64,000 nt of DNA from Phytopseudomonas dryadis (lineage in GTDB: Bacteria > Pseudomonadota > Gammaproteobacteria > Pseudomonadales > Pseudomonadaceae), in NCBI RefSeq assembly GCF_004327355.1, contig NZ_QJUM01000010.1, positions 62,001-126,000 on the forward strand. The letters run 5' to 3'. Of this stretch, positions 46,642-56,151 are shown piece after piece; the stretch's first letter is position 1, and the number at the start of each line of letters is the position of its first letter. Made by a program: the position numbers and the translations under genes. The notes under the pieces are model-generated. The model had not been told where the DNA came from. It saw nothing but the letters and a program-made list of their open reading frames with translations, and searched no databases.

Positions 46642-47289
46642 TCAGGGCGCCAGGCGCTGGCGGATCCACGCTTCGCCCTGCAGGCGGTAATCGAGGCGGT
46701 CGTGCAGGCGGCTGGCGCGCCCTTGCCAGAACTCGATGCGCTCGGCCAGCAGGCGGTAACCGCCCCAGTGCGGTGGACAGCTGGGCGCCTGGTCGAGAAA
46801 ACGCCGTTCGGTCTGGGCGAGCAGGCCCTCGAGTTCGGCGCGATCCTGGATCACCCGGCTCTGCGGCGAGGCCCAGGCACCGATACGGCTGCCCAGCGGA
46901 CGCACCTGGAAATAGGCATCGGATTCGGCCGCGGACACCCGCTCGACCTGCCCCTCGACACGCACCTGACGCTCCAGGGACGGCCAGAAGAAGGTCATCG
47001 CCGCAAAGGGGTTGGCCTTGAGCTGCTGGCCCTTGGCACTGTCGTAATTGCTGAAGAAGGTGAAGCCCTGCCCGTCCACGCCCTTGAGCAGCAGCACGCG
47101 GCAGTGCGGGCGGCCGTCGGCGTCGACGGTAGCCAGGGTCATGGCGTTGGGTTCCACGGGAAGCTGCTCGGTTTTCACCGCATCGGCGAACCAGCGCTGG
47201 AACAGGCTGAAGGGTTCGAGCGGAGCCTGTTGCTCGCTCAAACCCTCGCGGGTGTAATCACGGCGCATATCGGCCAGGGTCTGGGTCAT
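46642..47289 (-). CDS. pdxH: Pyridoxamine 5'-phosphate oxidase
   Basis: A 215-residue FMN enzyme, the last step of pyridoxal 5'-phosphate synthesis and salvage. Family blocks: [57 protein letters not shown], and the C-terminal signature [22 protein letters not shown] 47289 is taken over the GTG one codon earlier because it gives the usual PdxH start [17 protein letters not shown]. Confidence 0.97.
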   Translation of the reverse strand: MTQTLADMRRDYTREGLSEQQAPLEPFSLFQRWFADAVKTEQLPVEPNAMTLATVDADGRPHCRVLLLKGVDGQGFTFFSNYDSAKGQQLKANPFAAMTFFWPSLERQVRVEGQVERVSAAESDAYFQVRPLGSRIGAWASPQSRVIQDRAELEGLLAQTERRFLDQAPSCPPHWGGYRLLAERIEFWQGRASRLHDRLDYRLQGEAWIRQRLAP

Positions 47290-47337
47290 CACATAGCCCT
47301 CGGGAATGACGAAGACCCTAGCTTAACTGCCCGCTCC

Positions 47338-48036
47338 CTACTTGACTTGATCTGCGACAACCACTTTCCTGCCGTCGGCCAGCTTGGTCGCCGGCTTGGC
47401 CGCCTCTTTCTCGTCAGCCGCGGCGACCGCGGTAGCGGTGTCCGGCGCTGCCGGTGCCGGCTTGCTGTACTGGGCGATCAGCGCTTTCAGGGTGTCCTGT
47501 CTGGTCAGCAGGATTTCCACGCGGCGGTTCAGCTCACGGCCCTTGGCGCTGTCGTTGGCCGCACGCGGCATGTCGGGGCCCATGCCCTGAACCATCAGAC
47601 GATCCTGCTTCAGACCGCTGAGGCGGAAAATGGCAGTGAAGGCCCGGGCACGCTCGTGGCTCAGCTCACGATTCGTTTCCAGGGAACCGCTGCTGTCGGC
47701 GTGGCCGAGCACCAGCACACCGACCTTGCTGTCGTTCTCCAGCACCTTGGCGACCCGGGTGATGGGCCCCAGGGTGACGGGCAGCAGCATGCCCGGGCGA
47801 TCCGGGTTGAACGACCCCTGCACCGGCGCGGTGACCACCAGCAGATTCTCGCGACGTTCCATCTCGAAGTTGCTGTCCTTGATGGCTTCGCGCACCAGCG
47901 GCTCGTATTCGTCCAGCCAGGCCTGGGTCACGGCGGGCGGCGGCATCGGCGCCGGCTCTTCCTTTTTCTTGTCGAACAGGGAGCAACCTGTCAGCAATAC
48001 GCACAGTGCGAGCGCGAAAGTCTTGTTGGAAAACAT
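47338..48036 (-). CDS. OmpA-family lipoprotein
   Basis: A 232-residue lipoprotein with lipobox LLTGC (about residue 18). An OmpA peptidoglycan-binding domain follows: VLVLGHADSSGSLETNRELS, HERARAFTAIFRLSGLKQD, NDSAKGRELNRRVEILLTRQ. It thus anchors the outer membrane to the cell wall. The tail is Ala/Lys-rich. It is 49 bases after pdxH's start on the same strand, in a separate unit from the upstream esterase gene. Confidence 0.9.
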   Translation of the reverse strand: MFSNKTFALALCVLLTGCSLFDKKKEEPAPMPPPAVTQAWLDEYEPLVREAIKDSNFEMERRENLLVVTAPVQGSFNPDRPGMLLPVTLGPITRVAKVLENDSKVGVLVLGHADSSGSLETNRELSHERARAFTAIFRLSGLKQDRLMVQGMGPDMPRAANDSAKGRELNRRVEILLTRQDTLKALIAQYSKPAPAAPDTATAVAAADEKEAAKPATKLADGRKVVVADQVK

Positions 48037-48131
48037 CGGTCATCCACATTGTCAGTCAGTCAAAAGAAAACCGGAGCTATCCGGAACCGAAGGCCAAAAC
48101 GCCATGCTGTGCAAGAGTTTAGCCGAGGTTT

Positions 48132-49277
48132 CTAAAAACACTCGCATAAGATAACCGCAAGTTGCTGTGCTCGCGGGTCCATTAAGACGAACGGCCCAAG
48201 ATTGTTGGTGACGAAGCCGAATGCGACATCCCGCTGCGGGTCGGCGAAACCGGTCGAACCGCCCGCCCCGGGGTGGCCGAACGCCTCCGGGCCCATGCCG
48301 TACGTGGCATTGGCGACGCCGGGCTGGTCGAGCATACAGCCCAGACCGAAGCGGGTCGAGGTGAGCAATGTCCTGTCCTCACCGACACTGTGTTCGCGGG
48401 TGAGTTCAGCCAGCAGCTCGCTGTCCAGCAGGCTCCCGTCCAGCAGACCGCTGTAGAAACCGGCCAGGCTGCGGGCATTGCCATGGCCATTCGCGGCGGG
48501 CTGCTGCATGCGCCGCCACTCGGGCTTGTTGGTGCTGGTCATGATCGACGGCGGGTTGGTGAAGGCCCGTGTGGTCACGGCCTGGGCATCGGTCATCATG
48601 GTCCTGAGCAGGCGCTGGGCAGCGGCGTCGCCGACATTGCCCTTGCCGCGGGCGATGGTCGCCACGCGATGAAACTCCGCATCGTCCAGGCCAATATGGA
48701 AGTCCAGCCCCAGGGGCCTGGCCGTACGGGCCACGATCGACTCCCCCGGGCCACGACCTTCGACACGGCGCAGCACCTCGCCGACCAGCCAGCCATAGGT
48801 GATCGGCGCATAGCCGTGGCCCTCCCCCGGTTGCCACCAGGGCTTCTCGGCCGCCAGCGCCGCGGTCATGGTCTGCCAGTCGTAGAGGGCCTCGGCAGGC
48901 AGCTGTTCGCGCAACGCCGGCAGGCCGGCCTGGTGGCAGAGCAGGTGACGCAGGGTGATGTGCGCCTTGCCGGCGGCGGCGAACTCCGGCCAGTAGCGCG
49001 CCACGGGGGCATCCAGCTCCAGCTTGCCCTCGCCGACCAGTTGCAGCGCGGTGACGGCCGTGAAGGTCTTGGTGCAGGAAAACAGGTTGAGGATGGTATC
49101 GCTGTGCCAGGCCTGCTGGCCGTCCCTATCGGCGGCACCGGCCCAGATGTCGACCACGGTCTCGCCGCCGATCTGCACGCAGAGCGCCGCCCCGCGCTCC
49201 TGTGGATTGTCGAAGAGCGCGGCGAACGCGTCCTTCAAGGCCTCGAACTTGAGATCGAAGTATCCCTGTATCTGCAC
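48132..49277 (-). CDS. Beta-lactamase-fold serine hydrolase (class C/EstB type)
   Basis: A 381-residue cytosolic esterase-type protein without a signal peptide. The nucleophile motif S-x-x-K is SCTK in LNLFSCTKTFTAVTALQL (about residue 67). The Tyr motif is GYAPITYGW and the C-terminal block is FGHPGAGGSTGFADPQRDV. Family VIII carboxylesterases and related hydrolases share these; beta-lactam hydrolysis is not implied. Substrate unknown. Confidence 0.88.
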   Translation of the reverse strand: MQIQGYFDLKFEALKDAFAALFDNPQERGAALCVQIGGETVVDIWAGAADRDGQQAWHSDTILNLFSCTKTFTAVTALQLVGEGKLELDAPVARYWPEFAAAGKAHITLRHLLCHQAGLPALREQLPAEALYDWQTMTAALAAEKPWWQPGEGHGYAPITYGWLVGEVLRRVEGRGPGESIVARTARPLGLDFHIGLDDAEFHRVATIARGKGNVGDAAAQRLLRTMMTDAQAVTTRAFTNPPSIMTSTNKPEWRRMQQPAANGHGNARSLAGFYSGLLDGSLLDSELLAELTREHSVGEDRTLLTSTRFGLGCMLDQPGVANATYGMGPEAFGHPGAGGSTGFADPQRDVAFGFVTNNLGPFVLMDPRAQQLAVILCECF

Positions 49278-49349
49278 ATCAGACTCCCATGTTGCGACCG
49301 CGGAACAGCGGCCTGCCCAATACCCGGGCGAAACGAAGGTGCATGAATA

Positions 49350-51620
49350 TCATGGTTTGCCCGATTCTGCAGGCGCATCCGGGGCGCCTGCGCCCGGCGC
49401 GACGTCGGCCGTGTCGGGCTGCGCCTCCTGGGCCGCCGCGTCGAGCAGCCGCGCAGCCACCGCCAGATTGGCCGTGCGCACGGCTCTGACGAAGCCCTCC
49501 CAGGGTCTGTCGGTGATCGCCACCAACCCCAGGTGGCCGTTTTCGCCGTCGAGCAGGCGCCCGGTCACGGGCTGGTCGAGATACTGGAACCAGTGCACGC
49601 CGACGATCTGCGGTTCTTCCAGCGCCCTTGCCAGGAAATGCGCGTAGGCCGGCCCCCGCTCTTCCTCCTTGCCCACCTCGGAGACGCCACCCCAGAACGG
49701 CCCGCGATCCCGTGAACCGAAGTGGAACTCGGTGATCATCAAGGGCTTGTCCAGCGCGCGCAGGGCGGTGAAGTCGTAGCCATGCTGCGGCTCGCGGGTA
49801 TAGAAGTTGAAGCTCAGCACGTCGCAGAACGCGGCACAGGCGGCCACGGCCTCCGGAATGCTGTTGGCGAAGCGGCCGCCCAGCAACAGGTGGTTCGGCG
49901 CATGCCATTTCAGGGAATCGGCGATGGTCTTGAAGTAGCTATCGGCGAACAGGCGCAGGAAGCGCTGCATGTCGCGTTCGATGGCCGGGTACGCGGCACT
50001 GATCGGCGGTGCCTCGAAGCCCGGGTCCTCCATCAGCTCCCAGGCGTCCAGGGTGATGCCCCAGGCCTGCGACAGGCCATCCTGGTTGCGGTACTGGTCG
50101 CGCAGTTGCTTGAGGAAGGCGCGCTTGGCCGGCACGTCCGTGCTCAGCCGCAGCGTCGCATAAGCCAGCGCGTAACGGGCCTGGGGATCTTCCGCACGGC
50201 CCGCCCAGGCCAGTTCGTTGTCGGCGAAATAGCCGACCAGCCAGGGATCGTCACGGTGGTCGCGCGCGGCGATGGCGATGGCACGCTCGGCAGCCATGGC
50301 GAAACGGGGATCGAACGGATCGGGCATGCCGCCCCACCAGTCGACGCCGGTGCTGATGGTGGCGTAGTCGCCACGGATGGACAGCGGGATGCTGTAAGGC
50401 ATGCGCCGATCCTCGGCGAAAGCGCTGTCGCTCCAGTTGCCCAGGGTGTTGAAACCCCAGGCCTGCAGGCGATCCTGGGCCAGCGCCCGCCAGGCCCGTG
50501 GCTCCTGGGCGCCATAACTGCGCTGCAGGTTGGCGCTGTAGAAGTCGTACCAGCGGCCACTGGCAAAGGCCCGCCCGCGACTGGCGCCGGTATCGGCCTG
50601 GCTGTCGCCGCTGCCATAGAAGGCCGCCAGCGGCTCCCCCGTGGCCGGCAGCCCGGCGAACATCGCTTCACGGCCCTCGATATAGGTCTGGCTTTGCGAA
50701 CCGGTGACGGTGTTCACCCCCAGGGAATAGAACGGGTTGCCTTCCGGGGTGATCAGGAACCAGCGCCCGGCACGCTTCTCGGTGCGGAAGAAGCCAGTGG
50801 CCGCGAAGCCGGGCCCGCCGCTCCAGCCGCCATAGCTGTCCTGCCGTGGCCTGTCGGCGAGCCAGCCGCGCAACAGTTGCTGTTCCTCGGCCGCGGCCTG
50901 GCGCAACTGCTCGTCGCGGTCGATCTTGCCCGGCCAGTCACGCCGGCTGAACTGGCCATAGGGGTCGACGATAGCGAGGTAGGCCTGCTCCAGGTCGCCG
51001 CTGCCACGCACGTCGAAGCGCCCGAGCAACAGGTGCTGGGCGGCCTGCGGACGGGGCATGGAGAGGGTCACCGAGGCGACCCTGGAGCGGTCCAGTTCGC
51101 CATTCACGGTTTCGGCCAGCAACAGCAGGCGGCCGTCCCGCCGCCATGGCATCGGCACGCCGGCGCGCATGCCCTGGGCCCTTGGCGACGTCGCGCCCAG
51201 CGGGATCAGCAGCGTCTGCGCCGGCCCGGCGGGCAGCGCGATCTGCGTGGTCAGACGTTTGCCGTCGACGCTTTCGATCGCCACGTCGAGGGTCAGCGCC
51301 CAGTCCATGGCGTTCTGCACGCGCAGGCTCACGGCGCTCAGTGACGACCAGTCCCAACTGCCGTGCTGTGGCGCCAGGCGCAGGCTGGGCCGCTCGGCGG
51401 GGTTGAAGGTGGCACGGCGCAAAACCTCGCCCGCGGGCGTGCTCTCGGCCGTGACACTCGGTAGAGCGGCATCGCGGGTGGTGATCTGAACCGCATCCAG
51501 GGGCCGGACGAAATTGAACAGTTCCCGCTTGTCCTCGACCGCCAGTGCAGCCGGGGACAGGCCCAGCAACGCGACCAGCGTGATCGGCGCAAGGACTTTG
51601 GCAACCCGTTGAACGGGCAT
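49350..51620 (-). CDS. Secreted GH50-like glycoside hydrolase (beta-agarase-like)
   Basis: About 756 residues. ATG 51620 gives a clean signal peptide (RVAKVLAPITLVALLGLSPA, cleavage after ALA). A TTG at 51668 has a better GGAG site eight bases upstream and would add 16 residues. A carbohydrate-binding-like N-terminal domain (about 40-240) precedes a TIM barrel. The catalytic pair is visible: the acid/base in VGYFADNELAWAGR (about residue 465) and the nucleophile in PLMITEFHFGSRDRG (about 630), as in GH50 agarases. Substrate in Pseudomonas is unclear; a cell-surface or environmental galactan or alginate-like polymer is possible. Confidence 0.78.
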   Translation of the reverse strand: MPVQRVAKVLAPITLVALLGLSPAALAVEDKRELFNFVRPLDAVQITTRDAALPSVTAESTPAGEVLRRATFNPAERPSLRLAPQHGSWDWSSLSAVSLRVQNAMDWALTLDVAIESVDGKRLTTQIALPAGPAQTLLIPLGATSPRAQGMRAGVPMPWRRDGRLLLLAETVNGELDRSRVASVTLSMPRPQAAQHLLLGRFDVRGSGDLEQAYLAIVDPYGQFSRRDWPGKIDRDEQLRQAAAEEQQLLRGWLADRPRQDSYGGWSGGPGFAATGFFRTEKRAGRWFLITPEGNPFYSLGVNTVTGSQSQTYIEGREAMFAGLPATGEPLAAFYGSGDSQADTGASRGRAFASGRWYDFYSANLQRSYGAQEPRAWRALAQDRLQAWGFNTLGNWSDSAFAEDRRMPYSIPLSIRGDYATISTGVDWWGGMPDPFDPRFAMAAERAIAIAARDHRDDPWLVGYFADNELAWAGRAEDPQARYALAYATLRLSTDVPAKRAFLKQLRDQYRNQDGLSQAWGITLDAWELMEDPGFEAPPISAAYPAIERDMQRFLRLFADSYFKTIADSLKWHAPNHLLLGGRFANSIPEAVAACAAFCDVLSFNFYTREPQHGYDFTALRALDKPLMITEFHFGSRDRGPFWGGVSEVGKEEERGPAYAHFLARALEEPQIVGVHWFQYLDQPVTGRLLDGENGHLGLVAITDRPWEGFVRAVRTANLAVAARLLDAAAQEAQPDTADVAPGAGAPDAPAESGKP

Positions 51621-51668
51621 CGCGTGCTGGGCGCGATCGGTTAGCAGCCGCCAGGTGTTGACCTTCAA

Positions 51669-52021
51669 GACCGCTTCTCCCCGCCACTCATGGTTACTGG
51701 ATGACCCACGGCGCAATCGCCACGGACTTGCCGATGCCGCCAGCGGCGCTCGCGCCGGCGCCATAGTGCGCCTGTTGAGCGACTGACCGCAAAGCCTGCC
51801 GGCGGGCGCCGACCAACGCACATCCGCCAGACCCGCTCGCACCCGATCCGGGCCAACCCGCTCGACGTATCGCCAGCCAGCGCCATGCAAGAGCAAGAAA
51901 CAGGCGAGGAACTCCCCCACGAACACGAGTCGCTGCGCACGCGGGGCGCGTTGGCGGCCAATGGCTTTCGAGCGGATCACGCTGGGCGGCCTGACTTCCC
52001 CGCCAGCCTGTGCCCGGGTCG
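51669..52021. other. Intergenic region, no supported gene
   Basis: About 350 bases between the glycosidase start and the dinG stop. Short plus-strand frames (for example at 51885-52076) have no ribosome binding site. I see no terminator with a T-tract. It probably contains the promoter for the glycosidase on the left. Confidence 0.3.
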
Positions 52022-54166
52022 TCAGGCGATCTCCCGACGAAACGGCGGCAAGGCGTTGAGAATCGCCTTGCCATAACGCTGGGTCACCACACGCCGATCC
52101 AGCAAGGTGATGGTGCCGCGGTCCTCTTCGGTACGCAGCAGCCGGCCGCAGGCCTGCACCAGGCGCAGCGAGGCGTCCGGCACCGCGATCTCCATGAACG
52201 GATTGCCGCCACGCGCCTCGATCCACTCGGCCAATGCCGCTTCCACCGGATCGTCCGGCACGGCGAAGGGGATCTTGGCGATCACTACATGCTCGCAATA
52301 GGCGCCCGGCAGGTCGACCCCTTCGGCGAAGCTGGCCAGGCCGAACAGCACGCTCTCCTCGCCGCTGTCGACCCGCGCCTTGTGCTTGTTCAGGGTCTCC
52401 TGCTTGGACAGGTTGCCCTGGATGAACACCCGCTTGCGCCAGTCGCGCTCCAGGCCGTCGAACACGTCCTGCATCTGTTTGCGCGAGGAAAACAGCACCA
52501 GGGTGCCCCGCGAGCCTTGCACCAAGGCCGGCAGCTCACGGATGATCGCCGCCGTATGCAGCGCGGCGTCACGCGGGTCGGCCTTGAGGTCGGGCACCCG
52601 CAACACGCCGGCATCGGCATGGTGGAAGGGGCTGGGCACCACCGCCGTCACCGCGCCTTTCGGCAGGCCGGCACGCATGCGGTAACGGTCGAAGGTGCCC
52701 AGCGCGGTCAGCGTCGCCGAGGTCACCAGGGCGCCATAGGCCACGTTCCACAGATTGCGGCGCAAGGTCTCCGCCGCCAGGATCGGGCTGGCATTGACCT
52801 CGATATCGAACAGCGCGCCGCTCTCGGCCAGGGTCAACCAGCGCGCCATGGGCGGGCTGTTCTCGGGGTCTTCGGCGGTGAACGCCAACCACAGCTCCCA
52901 GGTCCCCTGGGCCCGTGCCAGCAGGCTGCCGAACAACGGATACCACTCTTCGGCCTGGTGGCTGGCGATACCGATGCTGGTCTCGCCATCCATGGCCTCC
53001 TTGAGGCGCTCGGTCACCCCGGTGAACAGCTCGGTGAGCTTGGAGAAACCCTTCTTCAACTCCAGGCCCAGTTCGATCAGATGCCCGGGCACCACGCCGC
53101 CGACGAACCGGTGACGGGGGCGCTCGCGACCTTCCATGTCCTCGCCGGGTTTGAAATCGGCCAGCTGTTCGCAGGCGCTGAACATGAACTGCTGGTGGCT
53201 CTTGAGCTCGCGCGCCAACTCCGGCACCTGTTCGATCAGCCGCCCCAGATCCCCCGGCAGGGGGTGCTGGGCAAGCAGCTTGCTCAGGTTCTTGGCGGTC
53301 TGCTCCAGCCAGTCGGCCGTTGAGCGCAGGCGGGTGAAGTGGGCGAAATGGCCGATCGCCTTGTCCGGCAGGTGGTGGCCCTCGTCGAAGATATACAGGG
53401 TTTCCCGCGGGTCGGGCAGCACCGCACCGCCGCCCAGGGCCAGGTCGGCCAACACCATGTCGTGGTTGGTGACGATCACGTCGACCTTGCCCATGCCCTC
53501 GCGCGCCTTGTAGAAGGCGCACTGCTGAAAGTTGGGGCAGTGCCGGCCGGTGCACTGGCTGTGATCCGTGGTCAGTTGCGACCAGCGGCTGTCTTCCAGC
53601 TCCTGGGGCCAGCTGTCACGGTCGCCATCCCACTTGTTGCCGGCCAGCTTCTCGATCATCGCGGTGAAGAGCTTCTGCCCCTCCTCGTCGACATCGATGC
53701 GAAAGCCCTCTTCCTCGAACAACTGGGCGGTGCTGCTCTGCGCCTGGCCTTCCTGCAATAGCACGTCAAGCTTGGACAGACACAGATAGCGGCCACGGCC
53801 CTTGGCCAGGGCGAAGCTGAAACTCAGCCCGCTGTTGCGCATCAGATCCGGCAGATCCTTGTGCACGATCTGCTCCTGCAGGGCCACGGTCGCCGTGGCG
53901 ATCACCAGGCGCTTGCCAGCGGCCTTGGCCGTGGGGATCACGGCCATGCTGTAGGCCACGGTCTTGCCGGTACCGGTGCCCGCCTCGATCGCCACCACGG
54001 CCGGATCGCCCTCGCGCCGCCCCTCGTCGTCGACCTTGATGCTGCCCAGCACCTTGGCGACCTCGGCGATCATCAGGCGCTGCCCATAGCGCGGCTTGAG
54101 CCCCTTGGACTCGAGAAAACGGGAATAGGCGCCCTGGATCTGGGACTTGAGTTCGGTACTGAGCAT
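52022..54166 (-). CDS. dinG: ATP-dependent DNA helicase DinG (iron-sulfur, XPD-like)
   Basis: A 714-residue superfamily 2 helicase that resolves R-loops and replication blocks. ATG 54166 gives MLSTELKSQIQGAYSRFLES. Visible motifs: Walker A EAGTGTGKTVAYSMAVIP (about residue 62); four FeS cysteines (YLCLSKLD, then CTGRHCPNFQQC, about 110-190); the DEAH box YIFDEGHHLPDKA; and motif VI RLVQACGRLLRTEEDRG near the C-terminus. Full length for the family. Confidence 0.97.
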   Translation of the reverse strand: MLSTELKSQIQGAYSRFLESKGLKPRYGQRLMIAEVAKVLGSIKVDDEGRREGDPAVVAIEAGTGTGKTVAYSMAVIPTAKAAGKRLVIATATVALQEQIVHKDLPDLMRNSGLSFSFALAKGRGRYLCLSKLDVLLQEGQAQSSTAQLFEEEGFRIDVDEEGQKLFTAMIEKLAGNKWDGDRDSWPQELEDSRWSQLTTDHSQCTGRHCPNFQQCAFYKAREGMGKVDVIVTNHDMVLADLALGGGAVLPDPRETLYIFDEGHHLPDKAIGHFAHFTRLRSTADWLEQTAKNLSKLLAQHPLPGDLGRLIEQVPELARELKSHQQFMFSACEQLADFKPGEDMEGRERPRHRFVGGVVPGHLIELGLELKKGFSKLTELFTGVTERLKEAMDGETSIGIASHQAEEWYPLFGSLLARAQGTWELWLAFTAEDPENSPPMARWLTLAESGALFDIEVNASPILAAETLRRNLWNVAYGALVTSATLTALGTFDRYRMRAGLPKGAVTAVVPSPFHHADAGVLRVPDLKADPRDAALHTAAIIRELPALVQGSRGTLVLFSSRKQMQDVFDGLERDWRKRVFIQGNLSKQETLNKHKARVDSGEESVLFGLASFAEGVDLPGAYCEHVVIAKIPFAVPDDPVEAALAEWIEARGGNPFMEIAVPDASLRLVQACGRLLRTEEDRGTITLLDRRVVTQRYGKAILNALPPFRREIA

Positions 54167-54450
54167 GGGAAATCTGAGGTAAAAGGCTGGATATATTTTC
54201 AGTGTTCGCAAACGGCCGCTATCATAGCGCGCTAATCGCCCGAGCGCTGACTCGCCTGCCAAAACACCGAGAACGGGCCGCCGCGCACGGAGTGAAACCC
54301 TCAGCACCCTGTTTCCGAGCTGTCGCTTCGCGCGTCCCCTGCGGGATCGCACTGCCGCACGTCTGCCGCCCGCGACGTCCAGGCCTGTATCCCGCGCAGC
54401 GGGGCCGACGCCCAGCAGATCGTAAACGGGGCCTCGACCGGAGCGCCTGA

Positions 54451-54915
54451 ATGCAACCCTATTCCTTCATCTATACCCTGCACCTGCTCGCCGCCCTGAT
54501 CTGGGTCGGCGGCATGTTCTTCGCCTGGATGGTACTGCGCCCGGCCAGCGTGGCCGCGTTGCCGGCGCCGGCCCGGCTGACGCTGTGGCTGGAGGTGTTC
54601 CGGCGCTTCTTCCAGTGGGTATGGGTCGCCGTCCTGCTGCTGCCGCTCAGCGGCGTCGGCATGCTGCACATGGGCTTCAGCGGCTTCGACGGCGCGCCGC
54701 GCTACGTGCACGTCATGATCGGGCTGTACCTGGCCATGCTGGCGTTGTTCCTGCGCATCCAGGCCTTGCAGCTACCGGCCTTGCGTCGCGCCGTTCAAGC
54801 CGAGGACTGGCCGGCAGGCGGCGCGGTACTGGGACACATCCGCCGTCTGGTGGCGATCAACCTGCTGCTGGGCCTGCTGGTGGTCGCCGTGGCGGCTGCC
54901 CGCCCAAGCTTCTGA
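54451..54915 (+). CDS. CopD-family-like inner-membrane protein
   Basis: A 154-residue, four-span protein (LHLLAALIWVGGMFFAWMVL, WVWVAVLLLPLSGVGMLHMG, VHVMIGLYLAMLALFLRIQA, AINLLLGLLVVAVAA). The conserved His and IWVGGM resemble CopD and related haem or copper membrane proteins. A copper role is a family inference. The gene is divergent from dinG, with 284 bases between them. Confidence 0.8.
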   Translation: MQPYSFIYTLHLLAALIWVGGMFFAWMVLRPASVAALPAPARLTLWLEVFRRFFQWVWVAVLLLPLSGVGMLHMGFSGFDGAPRYVHVMIGLYLAMLALFLRIQALQLPALRRAVQAEDWPAGGAVLGHIRRLVAINLLLGLLVVAVAAARPSF

Positions 54916-54937
54916 CGAGCAGAGCACGGGCATCGGT

Positions 54938-55702
54938 TCAGAAACGCACCACGTCCAGACGTCCGGCGGTTCCCGCCACACCGGGCTGGCCGGCACGCCC
55001 GGGCGCACCAGCGGCGGCCCCCCGGGTGCTGTAGATCCAGCAGCCCTTGGCAGCACCGCCGGCACCGGCATTGCCCGGCGCCCCGGCCGGGCCACCGTGG
55101 CCACCCTCGAGACGCACCTGCAGACGCTCCAGCGGGAAGTCCGCGGGCACTTCCAGGCGCACCTGACCACCAGGGGCGCCAGGCTGGCCATCGGTGCCAT
55201 CCTGGCCATCATGCCCGGCGCTGGACTGGCCCCAGGCGCAGCCACCCGGCTTGCCGTCGGCACCATCGAGGCCGGCATAGCCCGGCGCGCCACGCCCCCC
55301 ACGGGCATCGAGCAGCAGTTGTTCGGTGTTCACGCCTTGCAGGCGAATGGTCAGGGTACGTCCCGGCACTGCCGGACTCAGGGTGGTGCCCGCGGCGCCG
55401 GCTGCGCTGATCTGCGCACCCGAGGCGATGGCGCCCGAGCGCACCTGCAGACGGAACGCCTGCGCGGACGGGGCGATGCTGATCTGCGCATCGCGGCCCA
55501 GGCGCAATTCGTCGACGTGCAGTTCGGTCAGGCCGGGCGGAATCATCAGGGTGCCATGATCGGCTATCTCGAGGCGCTGCAATTGCAGCACGCTGCCACT
55601 GGCGGGCAGGCGCATGAACATATGCGACTGGACTTCGATCACCGCTTCGGCGAACGCCAGCGGGCAGCACAGGGCAGCCAGCAGCAACAGCGTGCTACGC
55701 AT
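54938..55702 (-). CDS. Secreted collagen-like repeat protein
   Basis: A 254-residue protein with a signal peptide (RSTLLLLAALCCPLAFA). After a beta-rich first half, Gly-x-y stretches appear: ARGGRGAPGYAGLDGADGKP, GHDGQDGTDGQPGAPGG, GGHGGPAGAPGNAGAGGAAK and AAAGAPGRAGQPGVAGTAGR. Such repeats can form bacterial collagen-like trimers at the cell surface. Two cysteines flank the repeats (GGCAWGQ, KGCWIYS). It overlaps the upstream gene by eight bases, so both are coupled. Confidence 0.75.
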   Translation of the reverse strand: MRSTLLLLAALCCPLAFAEAVIEVQSHMFMRLPASGSVLQLQRLEIADHGTLMIPPGLTELHVDELRLGRDAQISIAPSAQAFRLQVRSGAIASGAQISAAGAAGTTLSPAVPGRTLTIRLQGVNTEQLLLDARGGRGAPGYAGLDGADGKPGGCAWGQSSAGHDGQDGTDGQPGAPGGQVRLEVPADFPLERLQVRLEGGHGGPAGAPGNAGAGGAAKGCWIYSTRGAAAGAPGRAGQPGVAGTAGRLDVVRF

Positions 55703-55976
55703 GCGCCACCTCCCCCTGTTGCCGCTGCGGCGTCAGTGTCCAGACATGCAGGATGCCGAACGCCAGCACCAGCAGGCGCGCCGACCAGGGCTTCGTCTGC
55801 TCGCGCAAGCGGGCATTGAACAACGCCAGCTCGAGGCCATGCAGCACCAACACCGCAACACCGGCCAGTGCCAGCAACGCGGCGAAGGGTTGTGCGAAAG
55901 GATCGATCAGATTGGCCAGCACGACACACCAGAACAGTGCCGCCAGCAACTTGCCCAGCCCCAACAAAGTCTTCAT
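55695..55976 (-). CDS. DUF1145-like small membrane protein
   Basis: A 93-residue membrane protein from ATG 55976 (MKTLLGLGKLLAALFWCVVL) with two to three spans, typical of the DUF1145 family in gammaproteobacteria. Its 3' end overlaps the collagen-like gene's start. Function unknown. Confidence 0.75.
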   Translation of the reverse strand: MKTLLGLGKLLAALFWCVVLANLIDPFAQPFAALLALAGVAVLVLHGLELALFNARLREQTKPWSARLLVLAFGILHVWTLTPQRQQGEVAHA

Positions 55977-56151
55977 TCCCGCCCCTGACCGCTTATTGGT
56001 TTTGCGGCACCTTACTGCGTTTGAGGGCAAAGAAACCAGAGGGCTGAGGGAAAACCCGCGTCACGGCGTGGCGCCTGCGGGACGGAGAAAAGCGCAGACC
56101 CCGGCCGATTCGTGACCGTGCCGGGGCCGCTACGCGCAGTGAAGCTCGGAT

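Noticed and set aside
48132-49277. Calling the SCTK serine hydrolase a beta-lactamase resistance gene
   Set aside because: It has no signal peptide and lacks the AmpC KTG box arrangement; the family VIII esterase assignment fits better.
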